The notes beneath the pieces are model-generated. The model did not search any database, was not told the origin of the DNA, and was given only the letters and a program-made list of their open reading frames with translations. The translations under genes and the position numbers were made by a program. Positions 31,370-41,981 of a DNA stretch of 64,000 nt are shown piece after piece. The stretch comes from Siphonodentalium dalli (lineage: Eukaryota; Mollusca; Scaphopoda; Gadilida; Siphonodentaliidae), in NCBI GenBank assembly GCA_032622095.1, contig CP136061.1:122650754-122714753 (forward strand), in the 5' to 3' direction. Every line of letters starts with the position of its first letter. The stretch's first letter is position 1.

Positions 31370-32215
31370 ATTTTGCAGGCTAATATCAATTGTACTAGGG
31401 GATACGAGATTGTTATTAACCTGTCTTCTCTATATAGTGACAACATTTTTTGCAGGCTAATATCAATTTTACAAGGGGGATACAAAAATGTTATTACCCT
31501 TGTAAAACCTGTATTCACTATAATTATAGCAACAACATATGTTGCAGGCTAAGGCGACACCAATTTTTAAGTCTGGTTTACAAACACCTCCTACAACTTT
31601 TTTTCCATTTCATGAAAAAAAATATAACTTTTTTATCCCAATTTTTTTTACACGCGTACTGATTTTCATGTGCTGTCGCATCCGGTTCTGCTTATGATCA
31701 TTTGCAGATCCATATTTTCATGTATTTCATGACAAGAAATGTCTTGTTTGGTTCAGAATTTCATTCAAAAACATTTTTTCACAATTTTTTTTAAATTTAT
31801 GTAAAATTCCACGATTTACTTGATATAAATTGGGGGGACAATTTTGTTTTATTTTTAATTTTTTTCCCTCCTGCATCTACTTTTTTTCTCCCCACATGTT
31901 CGTAAACCAGACTTAAAAATTGGTGTCGCCTAATATAAATTTTACAAGGGGATACAAGATTGTTATTATCCTTGTAATACCTGTTTTCTCTATATAGCGA
32001 CAACATTTATTGTAGGTTAATATAAATTTTACAAGGGTGATACGAGATTGTTATTACCTTTGTAAAACTTGTCTTCTCTATATAGTGACAAAATTTTTTG
32101 CAGGATAATATCAATTTTACAAGGGGTATATGAGATTTATTACCTTGTAATAAGGATTACCTTGTAAATCCTGTCTTCTCTATATAGCGACAGCATTTTT
32201 TGCGGGCTAATACAA
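31370..32215 (+). repeat. Tandem array, about 85-bp unit, interrupted by a MITE
   Basis: Units start TGCAGGCTAATATCAATTTT and include ACAAGGGGATACAAGATTG, TTATTACCCTTGTAA and CTCTATATAGCGACAACAT. They begin near 31374, 31451, 31541 (interrupted; resumes at 31931), 32015 and 32101, with a last partial unit near 32206. The small frames at 31294-31662 and 31797-32006 are repeat by-products. Confidence 0.85.
31553..31930. mobile_element. PIF/Harbinger-type MITE in the tandem array
   Basis: The 28-bp terminal inverted repeats GGCGACACCAATTTTTAAG... and their complement at 31903-31930 are essentially perfect. The flanking trinucleotide TAA at 31550-31552 and 31931-31933 is a target duplication. 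It splits one array unit exactly at GCAGGC|TAATAT, so the empty site can be read from the sister units. A 3-bp TAA/TTA duplication with GG-starting ends is typical of PIF/Harbinger. The interior is T-rich and non-coding. Confidence 0.88.
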
Positions 32216-32324
32216 ATTAATTGTTTCCTGTTTGGTTAAACATATATTGAACTAGAACACTGGGGTGCGGCATGGTATGGCCCTAGAGGAACAATGATGT
32301 CAAAGAAGGTTAAAATTTCTACAG

Positions 32325-32720
32325 CGGGGATAATCTATTATATATTTTGGAACTTCTGTCTGTATATAAGTATGTCTGTGTATATGTCTTATAGACACGA
32401 AAACTGCTCGACCGATCCGACTCAAATGGTATGTAGGCCTACTTTGATCCGGGGAATAACATGGGCATGTCCAATTTCACGTGCGACCATGTTCTTGACC
32501 TTGGCCTTGACCTTGCTCATATACGCTCAAATAGGCATGTTTCTGCACCTCGACTGATTTGACTCTAATTTGGTATGTAGGCCTACTTTGATCCTGGGAA
32601 CAATATGGGTGAGTCCAATTTCACATGCGACCGTGTCGTGTCCTTGACTTTGACCTCGCTCATATATGCTCATTTTGGCATGTTTCTGGCAAAGAAATCC
32701 CTAAATAGCCCGGACGAAGT
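32325..32720 (-). repeat. Family L element, minus strand
   Basis: It is the reverse complement of the family at 57160-57483. AATCTATTATATATTTTGGA and TAGACACGAAAACTGCTCGACC match its 3' end, and CTAAATAGCCCGGACGAAGTC matches its 5' end. Two tandem pieces with GGTATGTAGGCCTACTTTGA and TGACCTTGCTCATATACGCTC occur, so this copy has an internal duplication of about 170 bp. Confidence 0.7.
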
Positions 32721-32721
32721 C

Positions 32722-32799
32722 AGTCTTATATATGCGAGGCTCCCTATGGGAGAATGCACTGGCACAGGATTTTTAATGCCGCACAAGCCAAAGGGTTAA
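32722..32799 (-). mobile_element. Family D TTAA element, right end
   Basis: TCTTATATATGCGAGGCTCCC, GAATGCACTGGCACAGG and CCAAAGGGTTAA. Joined directly to family L sequence on its left. Confidence 0.6.
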
Positions 32800-32884
32800 A
32801 TTCATTAGGAATTAAAGAGGATTGTTTTTATATCTTTCCCACTATTTTTGTTCCCCGAGAAATTTCGAAGGATTATTATAATCA

Positions 32885-33300
32885 GCACGTCCCTCCAACC
32901 TTCCATCCGTCTCTGAGTCTTTGCGTCCGACCATCCATCATTGTCCGCATGATAACTTGAGCAATATTCAACAGAATTGGTACGTGGGTCACATTTGATA
33001 AGATGAAGGCCAAGTTCAATTTTTTTACGGAATTATGCCCCTTTTTTACTTAGAAATAACTATTTTCGTGTTTTCCTCATGGTAATTACTTGAGCAATAT
33101 TCAACAGAATTTCTTGATATTTAGCACATGGTTCTCATTTGAGAAGGTGCAGGCCAAGTTCTTTTTTTTTCTATTTAGAAATAACATTTGTGTTGTCTCA
33201 ATGATAAATTGAGCATTCTGCAAAAGAATTTTTTGATACTTAGTGTGTGGCTCACCATTGAGAACATGCAGATCATTGTTAAGTTTGAGTCAAAGTTTGC
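32885..33300 (+). repeat. GTCY tract and three core repeats of about 145 bp
   Basis: CGTCCCTCCAACCTTCCATCC leads into three units with TTGAGCAATATTCAACAGAAT (or TTGAGCATTCTGCAAAAGAAT) and ACTTAGAAATAAC. It belongs to the pearl/DINE-like group but lacks a clear CTCTTGTT terminus. Confidence 0.5.
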
Positions 33301-33436
33301 CACAATTTGAGTTCTGAAGCCAACGTCCCAAAAAGCCACCTCAGATCGGGGACGTGGGGTCTGTGACCTTTTATTCAACTTCAATGAATTGGCTAATCTC
33401 TCAATTCCTCCAATTGTAACACAATTTATTTTTTAT

Positions 33437-34110
33437 GACCCCCATCCCAAAAGATTGGGGTTATACTGGATTACATGCATATATCTGTCCGTGCGTCCAT
33501 CTGTCCGTCAGTTCATCCGCTCATATATCTCAACCATGGGTGATAGGATCTCAATGAAATTTAATTGTTATGCAGGTTTGTCATCATGAGGCCTTCAACA
33601 GAGGGTTCATTGGTGTTGTTCACATTTTCCGTTCAAGTGTTATCCCTCTTTGTTTATCTGAAAATGTTGGATTTCTGTCCATCCGCTCATATATCTCAAC
33701 CATGGGTTATCGGATCTCGATTAAATTTGCATCAGGAGGACATTCAAAAGAGGGTTCATTAACGTTGTTCACATTTTCCGTTCAAGAGTTATCATTATTT
33801 GTTTATCTGAAAAAGTTGGATTTCCTTCCATCTGCTCTTAAATATCAACCATGGATTATCGGATCTCAATGAAATTTGGTATGCAGGTTTGGCATCATGA
33901 GAGCTTTCAAAAGATATTGTTCACATTTTCCGTTCAAGAATTATCCCTCTTTCTTTATCTGAAAATTTTGGTTTTCTGTCCGTCGTTTGTTAGAATTGTC
34001 AAGTAATTTGTTTGTTCATTACATTTTTTTTCACAATTTGGTTTCTGACCTGCCCATATTTCAATGTTCACCATGGGGGTATCCCAGCACCCGTGGCGCA
34101 ACCTCTTGTT
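33437..34110 (+). mobile_element. Helentron-like element with four core repeats
   Basis: The 5' part CCCCCATCCCAAAAGATTGG and GGTTATACTGGATTACATGC matches 4728-4780. A tract CCGTGCGTCCATCTGTCCG follows, then repeats of about 130-150 bp carrying CTCATATATCTCAACCATGG, GGATCTCAATGAAATTTG, CACATTTTCCGTTCAAG and TTATCTGAAAA. The 3' hairpin CCATGGGGGTATCCC...CCGTGG precedes the terminus CTCTTGTT (34103-34110). Confidence 0.65.
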
Positions 34111-34288
34111 TTATCCTGATTTCTCAAGTTCCCCAAGGCTGAACAAAAACTTATGAGCTAAAACATGCATTGGTGGGTTGGCGGCCGGACTATGGCACAT
34201 CATTGCCAATTCAAAGGATCTGAATATTCAAGCAGTCTGTGGGTCAACATGTCCAATAATCTCTGGTGATTTCCGGAGTCAGTGTGTT

Positions 34289-34337
34289 CATAAACCTATG
34301 AACCATATTGACTCAGTGTATAGCTCATAGGTTTATG
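34289..34337. repeat. Small palindrome
   Basis: CATAAACCTATGA (34290) and TCATAGGTTTATG (34325) flank a loop, with the direct repeat ATATTGACTCAG at 34307 and 34341. Confidence 0.7.
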
Positions 34338-34549
34338 TACATATTGACTCAGGGGGTGTGTCTATCGTAACATTATGAGAAAAGTAGAAGCAATATCAAG
34401 TGTATGTAAATATATCGTGTTTGTACTTCCGGGTTGACATTTATCGAATAACTGCAATTAATGATACTACCAAATTTTACTTCAGCCTGTTGTGAGATAT
34501 GATAGTAATTCAAGTCTGGATGTGAAGTGTTCAATGTTTGCTGGAAATA

Positions 34550-34770
34550 CAGTAATAAATGCCCTAAATAATTCACTCCACAGCAGAATTATGGGTAATT
34601 TTTCAGGATTTAGTCGGAAATATGGCTTGTTGCCATTTATCAGAAAGCTCTCACATCCAGCTCTCAGTGAGAGCTTTCCGATGAATGGCAACAAGCCATA
34701 TTTCCGACTAAATCCTGAAAAATTACCGATAATTCTGCTGTGGTTAAGGAGTCGATTATTTAGGGCATTA
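34550..34770. mobile_element. Family A palindromic MITE, copy 9
   Basis: CAGTAATAAATGCCCTAAAT after TA (34548-34549); the right arm ends GATTATTTAGGGCATTA and then GAGACC. Because the palindrome has no stop in one frame on each strand, it generates the two mirrored frames of 178 codons (minus, 34482-35018) and 171 codons (plus, 34492-35007). Both contain near-identical peptides from the arms. Confidence 0.9.
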
Positions 34771-35169
34771 GAGACCTTTAACAAAATCATGATTACGATT
34801 ACTGATAGGATATATTGTCCTAGTAAGGTCGACACAATCACCACTGGCATACAGAGATTAATTGGTGAGACTGCATATGCCCCACTGTATTCAGTTACAC
34901 ATATATTTGGGGGTGTCTTTTTCAGATCCCATGTTCTTATCCGTGTGTTATACACCACACAGATAATGTTAGAGCGTCCCCAAGCAAGACCGGTGGCACT
35001 TCCTTGACACATCTGCACATAATTAGACTGAGTGGGGTATATTTCGTCTCACATAAGAACTCCCGTGGGTAAAGATCAAATTTTGGCCGTATACTGGTAG
35101 GAGATTGTCCATATCCGTAATCGTATTCGTAATTTTGCGAAAGGTCTCTATTACTGTACCTCAGGTCAT
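34771..35169. other. Non-coding stretch
   Basis: The open frames crossing it extend from the family A palindrome and show no domain. GAGACCTTTAACAAAATCATG near 34770 is echoed inverted by CGTAATTTTGCGAAAGGTCTC near 35120, so this may be a larger worn foldback. Confidence 0.45.
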
Positions 35170-35341
35170 TTTTTGAACTTATTGTCGAAGCATTTCACAC
35201 CAATGAATAGGAATCCTTCTGTACTTGTATTATCAGTTCGTCTGCTTATATTTCCTGAAAATCCCTCCAAATGAATAATAGACCATTCCATTGTATACTT
35301 TAATAACTGATTGGAGAATCAATTCAGTAAAGAAAGGGTTA
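35170..35341 (+). mobile_element. Family E element, right half
   Basis: TGAATAGGAATCCTTCTGTAC, ATCCCTCCAAATGAATAATAG and CAATTCAGTAAAGAAAGGG end at TTAA (35338-35341), which is shared with the next TTAA element. Confidence 0.75.
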
Positions 35342-35519
35342 ACCCTTTTATACCCAACAGAACGGCCCTGTGCCAATGCATTCTCTTATATATGCGAGTC
35401 GACCATAGGTCGCCTCGCATATATAAGAGAATGCATTGGCTTAACACATATTAAAAATGATCAAATTGTCAAAGAATGTAGAAAATATTATAAGAAAAAA
35501 TGGTAAAAAGTGTTAAATG
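35338..35519 (+). mobile_element. Family C element, left half
   Basis: TTAACCCTTTTATACCCAACA, one 67-bp hairpin (about 35372-35440) and the AT-rich spacer ending GGTAAAAAGTGTTAA. The second half is absent. Confidence 0.8.
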
Positions 35520-35559
35520 CCACGTGGTTGATTCTTCCTGGTTACGTCATGATTACGTT

Positions 35560-35938
35560 TTTACCCTTTACCCAACAAACCGGCCAAAACCGGCCAAATA
35601 AAGCTTCAACAGCCTAAAATATCTTCGGTCTGTCTCAATAGAACCATACAAATATGGATATCATTGGAACCGGCTCCTTGACCACATTGTGATAGTTACA
35701 GTTATGCCCTGTGCCAATTGATGCATTCTCTTATATATGCGAGGCGACCTATGGTCGACTCGCATATATAAGAGAATGCGTTGGCACAGGGCATAACTGT
35801 AACCATCACAATGTGGTCAATGAACCGGTTCCAATGATATCCATATTTGTATGGTGTTATTGAGACAGACCCAAGATATTTTAGGCTGTTGAAGCTTTAT
35901 TTGGGCGTTTTTGGCCGTTTTGTTGGGTAAAGGGTTAA
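35560..35938. mobile_element. Family C TTAA element, single-hairpin form with full arms
   Basis: ACCCTTTACCCAACA at the left (TTAA changed to TTTA) and TGTTGGGTAAAGGGTTAA at 35921-35938. Here the outer arm with CTTCAACAGCCTAAAATATC is present on both sides as an inverted repeat around a single hairpin (about 35717-35790). The whole unit is therefore one palindrome of about 370 bp and probably represents the complete ancestral arrangement. Confidence 0.88.
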
Positions 35939-36300
35939 TACATTATTGTAAAAACTTTTTCTCTTCAGTATCGAACCTTTACTGAATTGTTTTTATGTTT
36001 GATTTCATTTTTGCACTCATTGCAGTTAGTTCCGGTCCAACATGAGTGAGATAAAATGTCAGGAGGCTGGAGTACTATGTCAACTACCTGATCCCACGCC
36101 ATTTGATAAAGCACTCAGAAATGTCTAAATATGTTTGGATATCATTGACATGATGTCCGTTCTTTTAACTTCTCAGTTGATTTCAGCTACTGTTCAAATA
36201 CCCGATAAACCCCCTATATGTCAGTATAGTTACCTTTCTTGACCTTGTTTCTGAATTCTGTAACCAATATGTCACCGTATTTCATACTCCATGTTTCAAA
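35939..36300. other. Non-coding stretch
   Basis: No recognised repeat. TTTTTCTCTTCAG at about 35975 and TTGCACTCATTGCAG at about 36025 look like acceptors, but the frames that follow close within about 30 codons. Confidence 0.4.
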
Positions 36301-36500
36301 GGACTGCACTGTGTCTCAGTTGGTAAGGTGCATGTTGACTTAATGCCAGTGTAAAGCCATCCAGCACTGGTGAAGCTGGTTAGATTTGTGATCCATGCAT
36401 AGGGAGGGAAACCTGATTAGTGTATAGGGGCAAGTTTGTTGTTTGATTTCCGTGGGTCCGTGGTTTTGACTGGGATTTAATTCCCAGTGAAATTAACCCG
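36301..36500 (+). repeat. Possible worn tRNA-derived SINE
   Basis: TGTGTCTCAGTTGGTAAGG resembles a pol III A-box, and GGTTAGATTTGTGATCC further on could be a decayed B-box. It lacks a recognisable tail and target duplication, so this is tentative. Confidence 0.3.
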
Positions 36501-36657
36501 TTATACAGTCTAATCATAGAGCATCTTAGTTAAATATTAATTGAACATATACAAACTCAGCTACTCGGTTTGCATATCTCCAATGTTACTGGACACTGCG
36601 CTCTGTGTCAGTGTGATTTGTATCAGTATGTATGTAATTGGCAATGTCTTTTTATAT

Positions 36658-37027
36658 GCCATTTTTGAAAGAAAGAAGTATTATGTTAGTGGTCCATCTG
36701 TCCGTCCATCTGTTCGCTTTTATTTAGTCGGTCTGAACTGAATGGAACGAAATTTGGTATGTGGGTTTACTAGCCCAAAATACAGATCAAATTCGAATTT
36801 GGAGGTCAAGTTCATATTCTGTTTCTGCCTGCCAATTTTCACCAGAGTTACAGCCCTTTTTGCAGCAATTTGCATTTCCGGATGATATCTTTATTAAGTC
36901 TGAACTGAATGGAATGAAATTTGGTATGTGATTAAATTACTAGCCCAAAATACAAATCAAATTCGAATTTGGCTCTTTGTTGAAATTACCATGGCATATT
37001 TTGCCTTGCCCTGGTGATGCTCTTGTT
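36658..37027 (+). mobile_element. Helentron-like element, short copy
   Basis: CCATTTTTGAAAGAAAGAAG and TATTATGTTAGTGG parallel the 5' end at 48412. GTCCATCTGTCCGTCCATC follows, then two core repeats with GAACGAAATTTGGTATGTG and AGCCCAAAATACAGATCAA. It ends CCTTGCCCTGGTGATGCTCTTGTT, with CTCTTGTT at 37020-37027. Confidence 0.65.
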
Positions 37028-37117
37028 CTCGCATTCTTTCCATGGCAAGTCTTTGCGCCACCTGCAAAACTTAGAATGTCATCAAACTACAATAAACTAT
37101 CCATGTTCAAGCCTTAA

Positions 37118-37462
37118 AATAGTGTGTCTGTCATTTGCAGAATGAGGTCCCCAGAGGGCTAGTGTCACTAAATTCACCTTCTGGGAACCTCATTCTGCTG
37201 CGGCTTCAACTGCTTTGGGAGAATTAGGATCAGATTGCAGTTCCCCATTTGAGGTTGGTGATGATCACCCATTAGTCACCTCGATTATGCATTCTATTTT
37301 CTGCCAATTAGGGGACATAGAAACTGAACAGAAGTGAAAAAATTAACTAAAAACAATGTTAATTTGAGACTATAGATACTTTCCAGAAGATGAGGGCACT
37401 GTGCGCGGTAGCATCACTAAATTCACCCTCTGGGGACCTCATTCTGTAAATTACAGACACAC
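37118..37462. repeat. Family F double-hairpin element, copy 5
   Basis: AATAGTGTGTCTGTCATTTGC at the left and AAATTACAGACACACTATC at the right are inverted. Arms GGTCCCCAGAGGG / CCCTCTGGGGACC are present. The middle runs GAGGTTGGTGATGATCACCC to GGACATAGAAACTGAAC, the same orientation as copy 2. Confidence 0.8.
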
Positions 37463-37673
37463 TATCTCAAAGCTAGTCCTTGTTTCAAGATCAAAGTTTT
37501 TATAAATTAGTAATTAGTAATATGGACATGGCTCCTTTCTATATATAATTTGGTAGGGATATCAGAGCACACCTTTATGGAATATAACCAAACTCATAGA
37601 TACAGCATTAAAAATCATGCTTACTTTCTTATAATGATATATATATAATATAATTTGTATGCCGTGTGATGTT

Positions 37674-37725
37674 TCAAAAAAAGTATTATGATTTTGGTCT
37701 ATCCATCCATCCATCTGAGGTGCTA
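37674..37725 (+). repeat. 5' fragment of a Helentron-like element
   Basis: AAAAAGTATTATGATTTTGG followed by CTATCCATCCATCCATCTG matches the start of the copies at 36658 and 48412. It is truncated after the microsatellite. Confidence 0.5.
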
Positions 37726-37768
37726 TGCATGAATCCGACCACCTATTTATATAATAGACGCCTTCTAC

Positions 37769-39992
37769 TTAACCCTTATTCCAACGTATCGTCTTTTGAC
37801 GTCTTTTGTTGTAGCGTCCGTATCGTCTTTTGACGTCTTTTGTTGTAGCGTCTGTATCGTCTTTTGACGTCTTTAATTTTTGCATTTTCAACACTCGGAT
37901 TTGAGACTCGAATAAAGAGTTATAATGACGATTTACATTGATTGTGTTTTGTTCCGCTGATGGTTAAGATCACGAAGGGCACATATTAAATCCTTTCGTC
38001 CTTTGCTAGGCTTGAGATTTGCAAAATGTATACTTAGAATACTGTTTTGGCCAACAAAATTGAAATAAACGAAATAGAAACACGTGGTTTCGACGAAAAC
38101 GAAAGTTGTTGTCAGAGACGCTTCCTTGTTGATTGCGTTATGCGTGGCCGCGAGGGTAATCTATGTAAAATATGACAACTTAAAATTTATATTTATATTG
38201 GATTATGTATTATTTCTTAGGTGGTGATTTTATATTTCCAAATAGTGCAATATGAACATTTTTCCCAGTCGTAATTAAATCAACACAGCTAAGCAAAATC
38301 TCAGCGTGACAGTTGCGGAACTGGCCATTGGGATGTTTTTCCTGTCGAGTTCCATTATGATTGTCACTTCACCCGTGAATTTTTTTTTTATAATAATATT
38401 TTTTTTAATGGATAACATCATAATGAAGGCAGGTATTTCCACCTTGCCTTTCTAAATATTACAAAATGTTGACATAGAGTATTTACTCAGTCTCGTATTG
38501 GCTGACAAAATGAAAACAAACGAAACAGAAACACGTGGTTCACTGGTAGCAAATTTTCGACGAAGACGAAATTTGTCTCAATATTTAATGTAGGTGAACT
38601 TCTCCACAAACCAAATGTTGTGAAACATATTCATTAAGTGTCACAATTGTTGTTTAATTTGAGAACTCGAACATTGCAATTCCAAATTGATGACTCAAAG
38701 TGGATCTTTCTGCTTTTATGCACAAATTTACTCTGCGAAATCAGGTTATGTCCAAGCATCGTAATATTATTTCCGGTTGTAATGTAACTACGGAAGCGGC
38801 CGTTGTTGTGCTATCGGCCGGATTCTGAACACATAATTAATTAAAACTTTTTTATATCTATTATCTACAAATTCAGTATAATAAATTGATGAAATATTAC
38901 TTTTATATATCCATCTGTTCAAGATTTCAAATATACCGCGCAAAAGACCATCGACCCTGATCGATCGAGAAAGAAATAAAAATAAAAAAAAGTAAATATC
39001 TCCTGGTTTGACATAAAATCAGCCCAATGCGGGTGCTTCTAAATAAAGGCGAGTTTACAGTTGACATGCAGATATCTCAAATTCATCTTGGGAAGCTTCT
39101 TTGTGTGTATGCATATATAATTACCGAGTATAAAGTAATAGGGTACTTATATCAACGCAATGTCGATAAAACAAAGAATATCCCAAGCAACACATTCGAG
39201 CACCTGCTGGCGACGTCTTACTATTAAGTTAGCCCACTGCCATTTTGAACAATTCGCGCTCGTTTTCTGTCATCTAATTAGCATCAATGGGGGAAACTCC
39301 ACCCCTAAACTTGAGCCAATGAAATCAGTTCAAACTTCTAATTATTGATGTCATTGGTTGTCAATGAAAACATTCTTAGAATCAACAAAAAGTGACCTTT
39401 GAACATGTGGTTTTTGCACGAAAATTAAAAAACTTTCACAAAGCAACGTGACGTAATTGCTAATAATTTGCTCTTTTATCGGAAGTCTTTTTACGACTTT
39501 TGTCAAATCATGGTTTATGTGATTAATGCACATCAAATATAAAGACATTTGGTTTAATTATTTTATTTATAATACGCTTTTTTGTTTTAAAATATCATGA
39601 ATTATTTTTTTTTTCAATCAGGAGACGAGTCTGTGGGTAAACAAACTTAAAGGACATACTCGCATAGGCATACCGTAAATTTGCATAATATGTCATTTTT
39701 GACTAACATGTGTGATAAAATGAGGATAAACTGTTGTTTATATGCACATATTTAGTTCGTCTACTGGTTTATGTTTCCATTATCGTATTCACAGATGACA
39801 CTTAAGTGAAAGCATGTTTGTTGTTGCATATCGGATGATACACATGGCACATATACCTGTGGCCAGTGTGGGGAAACACCCAATGATATTATAACGTCAA
39901 ATTCCTGTTGGATAACGTAATTACCTTCATACCTGGTGACGTTGGCTATATGACGTGGTTTAACTACATGTGCTGTTGGGGAAAAGGGTTAA
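37769..39992. mobile_element. Large TTAA element (2.2 kb, non-autonomous)
   Basis: TTAA at 37769-37772 and 39989-39992 flank ends CCCTTATTCCAAC (left) and GTTGGGGAAAAGGG (right). They match as inverted repeats apart from three or four positions. The left subterminal region repeats CGTATCGTCTTTTGACGTC three times (37785-37872). The interior has a duplication: ACGAAATAGAAACACGTGG near 38073 and ACGAAACAGAAACACGTGG near 38519. The longest frames are 62-66 codons with no transposase motifs, so it would depend on a piggyBac-type transposase from elsewhere. It is the longest TTAA element here and could be an internally deleted derivative. Confidence 0.75.
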
Positions 39993-40637
39993 TTCAACAG
40001 AAAATATTTTACAAATGAATTAATTTGAGTCAATGATGCATGCTGAATACACATGCATACTCAAAAGAACCGACTCGAGTCATACACTCGATTACAATAT
40101 AATTAGAAGTTTCAGGTTTTGCGACGTAACCACAATTAAATAACGGATGGTGGATTAGGGTATTTAGAAAATAAGCACACGCCATGCAGAAATAGCGATC
40201 ACAAAATATGACATCTATAAATTCAAGACATGAATGTGGTAGGATGTGGTAATATAAATCTAACGTTTTATCTGACTCATTCGTCTGGAAATAGTTGAGT
40301 ACATGTACGTGAATTATATCGTTTGTTGGGACCAAGATTCATGTGTTTTTCTTTAGGATGGAAATTTCTAACCAGTTGGAAAAATTGGGGTATATCAGAT
40401 GGTAAATGTGAACTCAATGGGGGGGGGGGGGGGTGGGAGTTGATGCAAATTAAATTTCCCAGAGTTGGAAATTTTTGGTCCAAAATGGGTGTACTTGGAA
40501 TTTCTTAGTTAGACACCCCCACCAGAAGACATCCTCTAGACTGCCACATCCTTGATTCCTTGTGTCACTGCAGAACAGATCAGTCATTGTTGTTGAGGAT
40601 CTCAATGATCTGCGTGCATTCTCTAGATGATGTGGTC
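39993..40637. other. Non-coding stretch with poly-G
   Basis: A run of 15 G lies at 40419-40433. GGAAATTTCTAACCAGTTGG and GAAATTTTTGGTCCAAAATGGG flank it. The 101-codon minus frame at 40030-40335 has no domain I recognise. Confidence 0.45.
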
Positions 40638-41757
40638 CAGGCCTCAGCCTAGAGGTCCAGAACAGGGAGACTTGAAGTCTCCCTCCAGGAAATTTAGGGA
40701 GACTTCAGGAAATTTAGGGAGACTTCAGGGTGGGGAGACTACCAAAAATTGACAATTTTCAAATATCGCTTTATTTTATAACATCTGACAATAAAAAATT
40801 TAAAAAGATAAAATAAAACTAAAACAATTTGACTTTATCTGAAATTAGCTTAATTAATTGTTATTATACATTTAAAATTTTTGGAAATGTTTTGTGTAGC
40901 TATCATTTAAGCAAGACAATTATCAAGTTACAGTAATAGTTACTTTTTTAACTAAATGAAAGTAGTATTATTTCCAAGACTGCAGCTTGGAAGATACGTT
41001 TGTACAGTCTGATCGAATCATGATGCATGTAACTTTTTAAGTTTAATTTGGTCACGGCTGTAATGTGGGTGTCCGCTAAAATAAACAATAAGGACTAACT
41101 AACAAAGGAGTTGCAAAAGCTTTTATTAATTAATGGCCTCCCTTAATTAATGCCAACATCACTGGTATAATCCGATTAAAGCAATAAACTTGACATTATT
41201 TTATTTACGGAAGTCGGTCTCTTCAAAAAGTCCGACGCGGTCTCTTCAAAAAGTCCGACGCGTTACCGAAACGAACTTCCGAAGCGCCTGGTACATACTC
41301 TGATAATGTCGTAATTGTTTTATATCTGAAAAGCGGGACGGCGGTCTTTTAAGTTAATTAAAACATTTATTTGTGACACTCACGATGGTCAGTAACAACA
41401 CAGATGCGAACATCTCATCGTGTCAAAACATTCGTGATTAACATTCATTACCGCAAAGGGAACAAAGGCGACGGAATAGCAACACAATTTTAAAACAATA
41501 AGTCATATTTTATTTTTTTATTTTAAACACTTGGGTCTTTGGCTCTGCATCGTCTGTTTCTTTTTGGGATGGCCGCCACAATTCATCTATATACGGACAT
41601 GTCCGGAAAAAAAACTAGAAAAAACAAAAACAAAAACAAAAAACAATTCCCCCTAAAATTGAAGGCGACTTCGATTTCGCCTTAGAGCGACGATAGGGCG
41701 AAGTCAGCGACAGTAAGGCGACAATCTCGCCCGAGTCGCCTTGTGAGCTGAGGCCTG
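40638..41757. mobile_element. hAT-type non-autonomous element, 1120 bp
   Basis: The ends are CAGGCCTCAGC (40638-40648) and GCTGAGGCCTG (41747-41757), perfect inverted repeats. The exact 8-bp duplication ATGTGGTC flanks it at 40630-40637 and 41758-41765. The subterminal left side repeats GGGAGACTTCAGGAAATTTA twice (40694-40735). The right side is rich in GGCGAC / GTCGCC motifs (41660-41745). A second internal repeat is TCTTCAAAAAGTCCGACGCG (41219 and 41240). No transposase frame was found. Confidence 0.93.
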
Positions 41758-41981
41758 ATGTGGTCAGCTGCTCGTTCATAACATACATTAACTCTTTCTT
41801 TGCTATCCCATCTCTTATAAAAGTATGCATTGGTCTATTATTCATCTGGAGGGATGTTTAGGAAATAGAAGCAGATGACAGACAGGCAAAATTATAACAC
41901 AAGTGCAGAAGGATTCCTATTCATTGGTGGGAAATGTTCAGATATTTACTTTTAGTTGAACTAGTCATTTGTTAAACTTAT

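Noticed and set aside
31370-32215. CRISPR-like array
   Set aside because: Unit-to-unit similarity covers the whole 85 bp with no unique spacers, and the context is eukaryotic.
34482-35018. Longest open frames in the window (178 codons minus, 171 codons plus)
   Set aside because: Both span the family A palindrome at 34550-34770. The arms lack stops in these frames and give the same peptide on both strands; equivalent peptides recur at 9770, 13906, 17747, 19768, 52894 and 60123.
37769-39992. Autonomous piggyBac element
   Set aside because: No frame above 66 codons and no DDD-type transposase motif.
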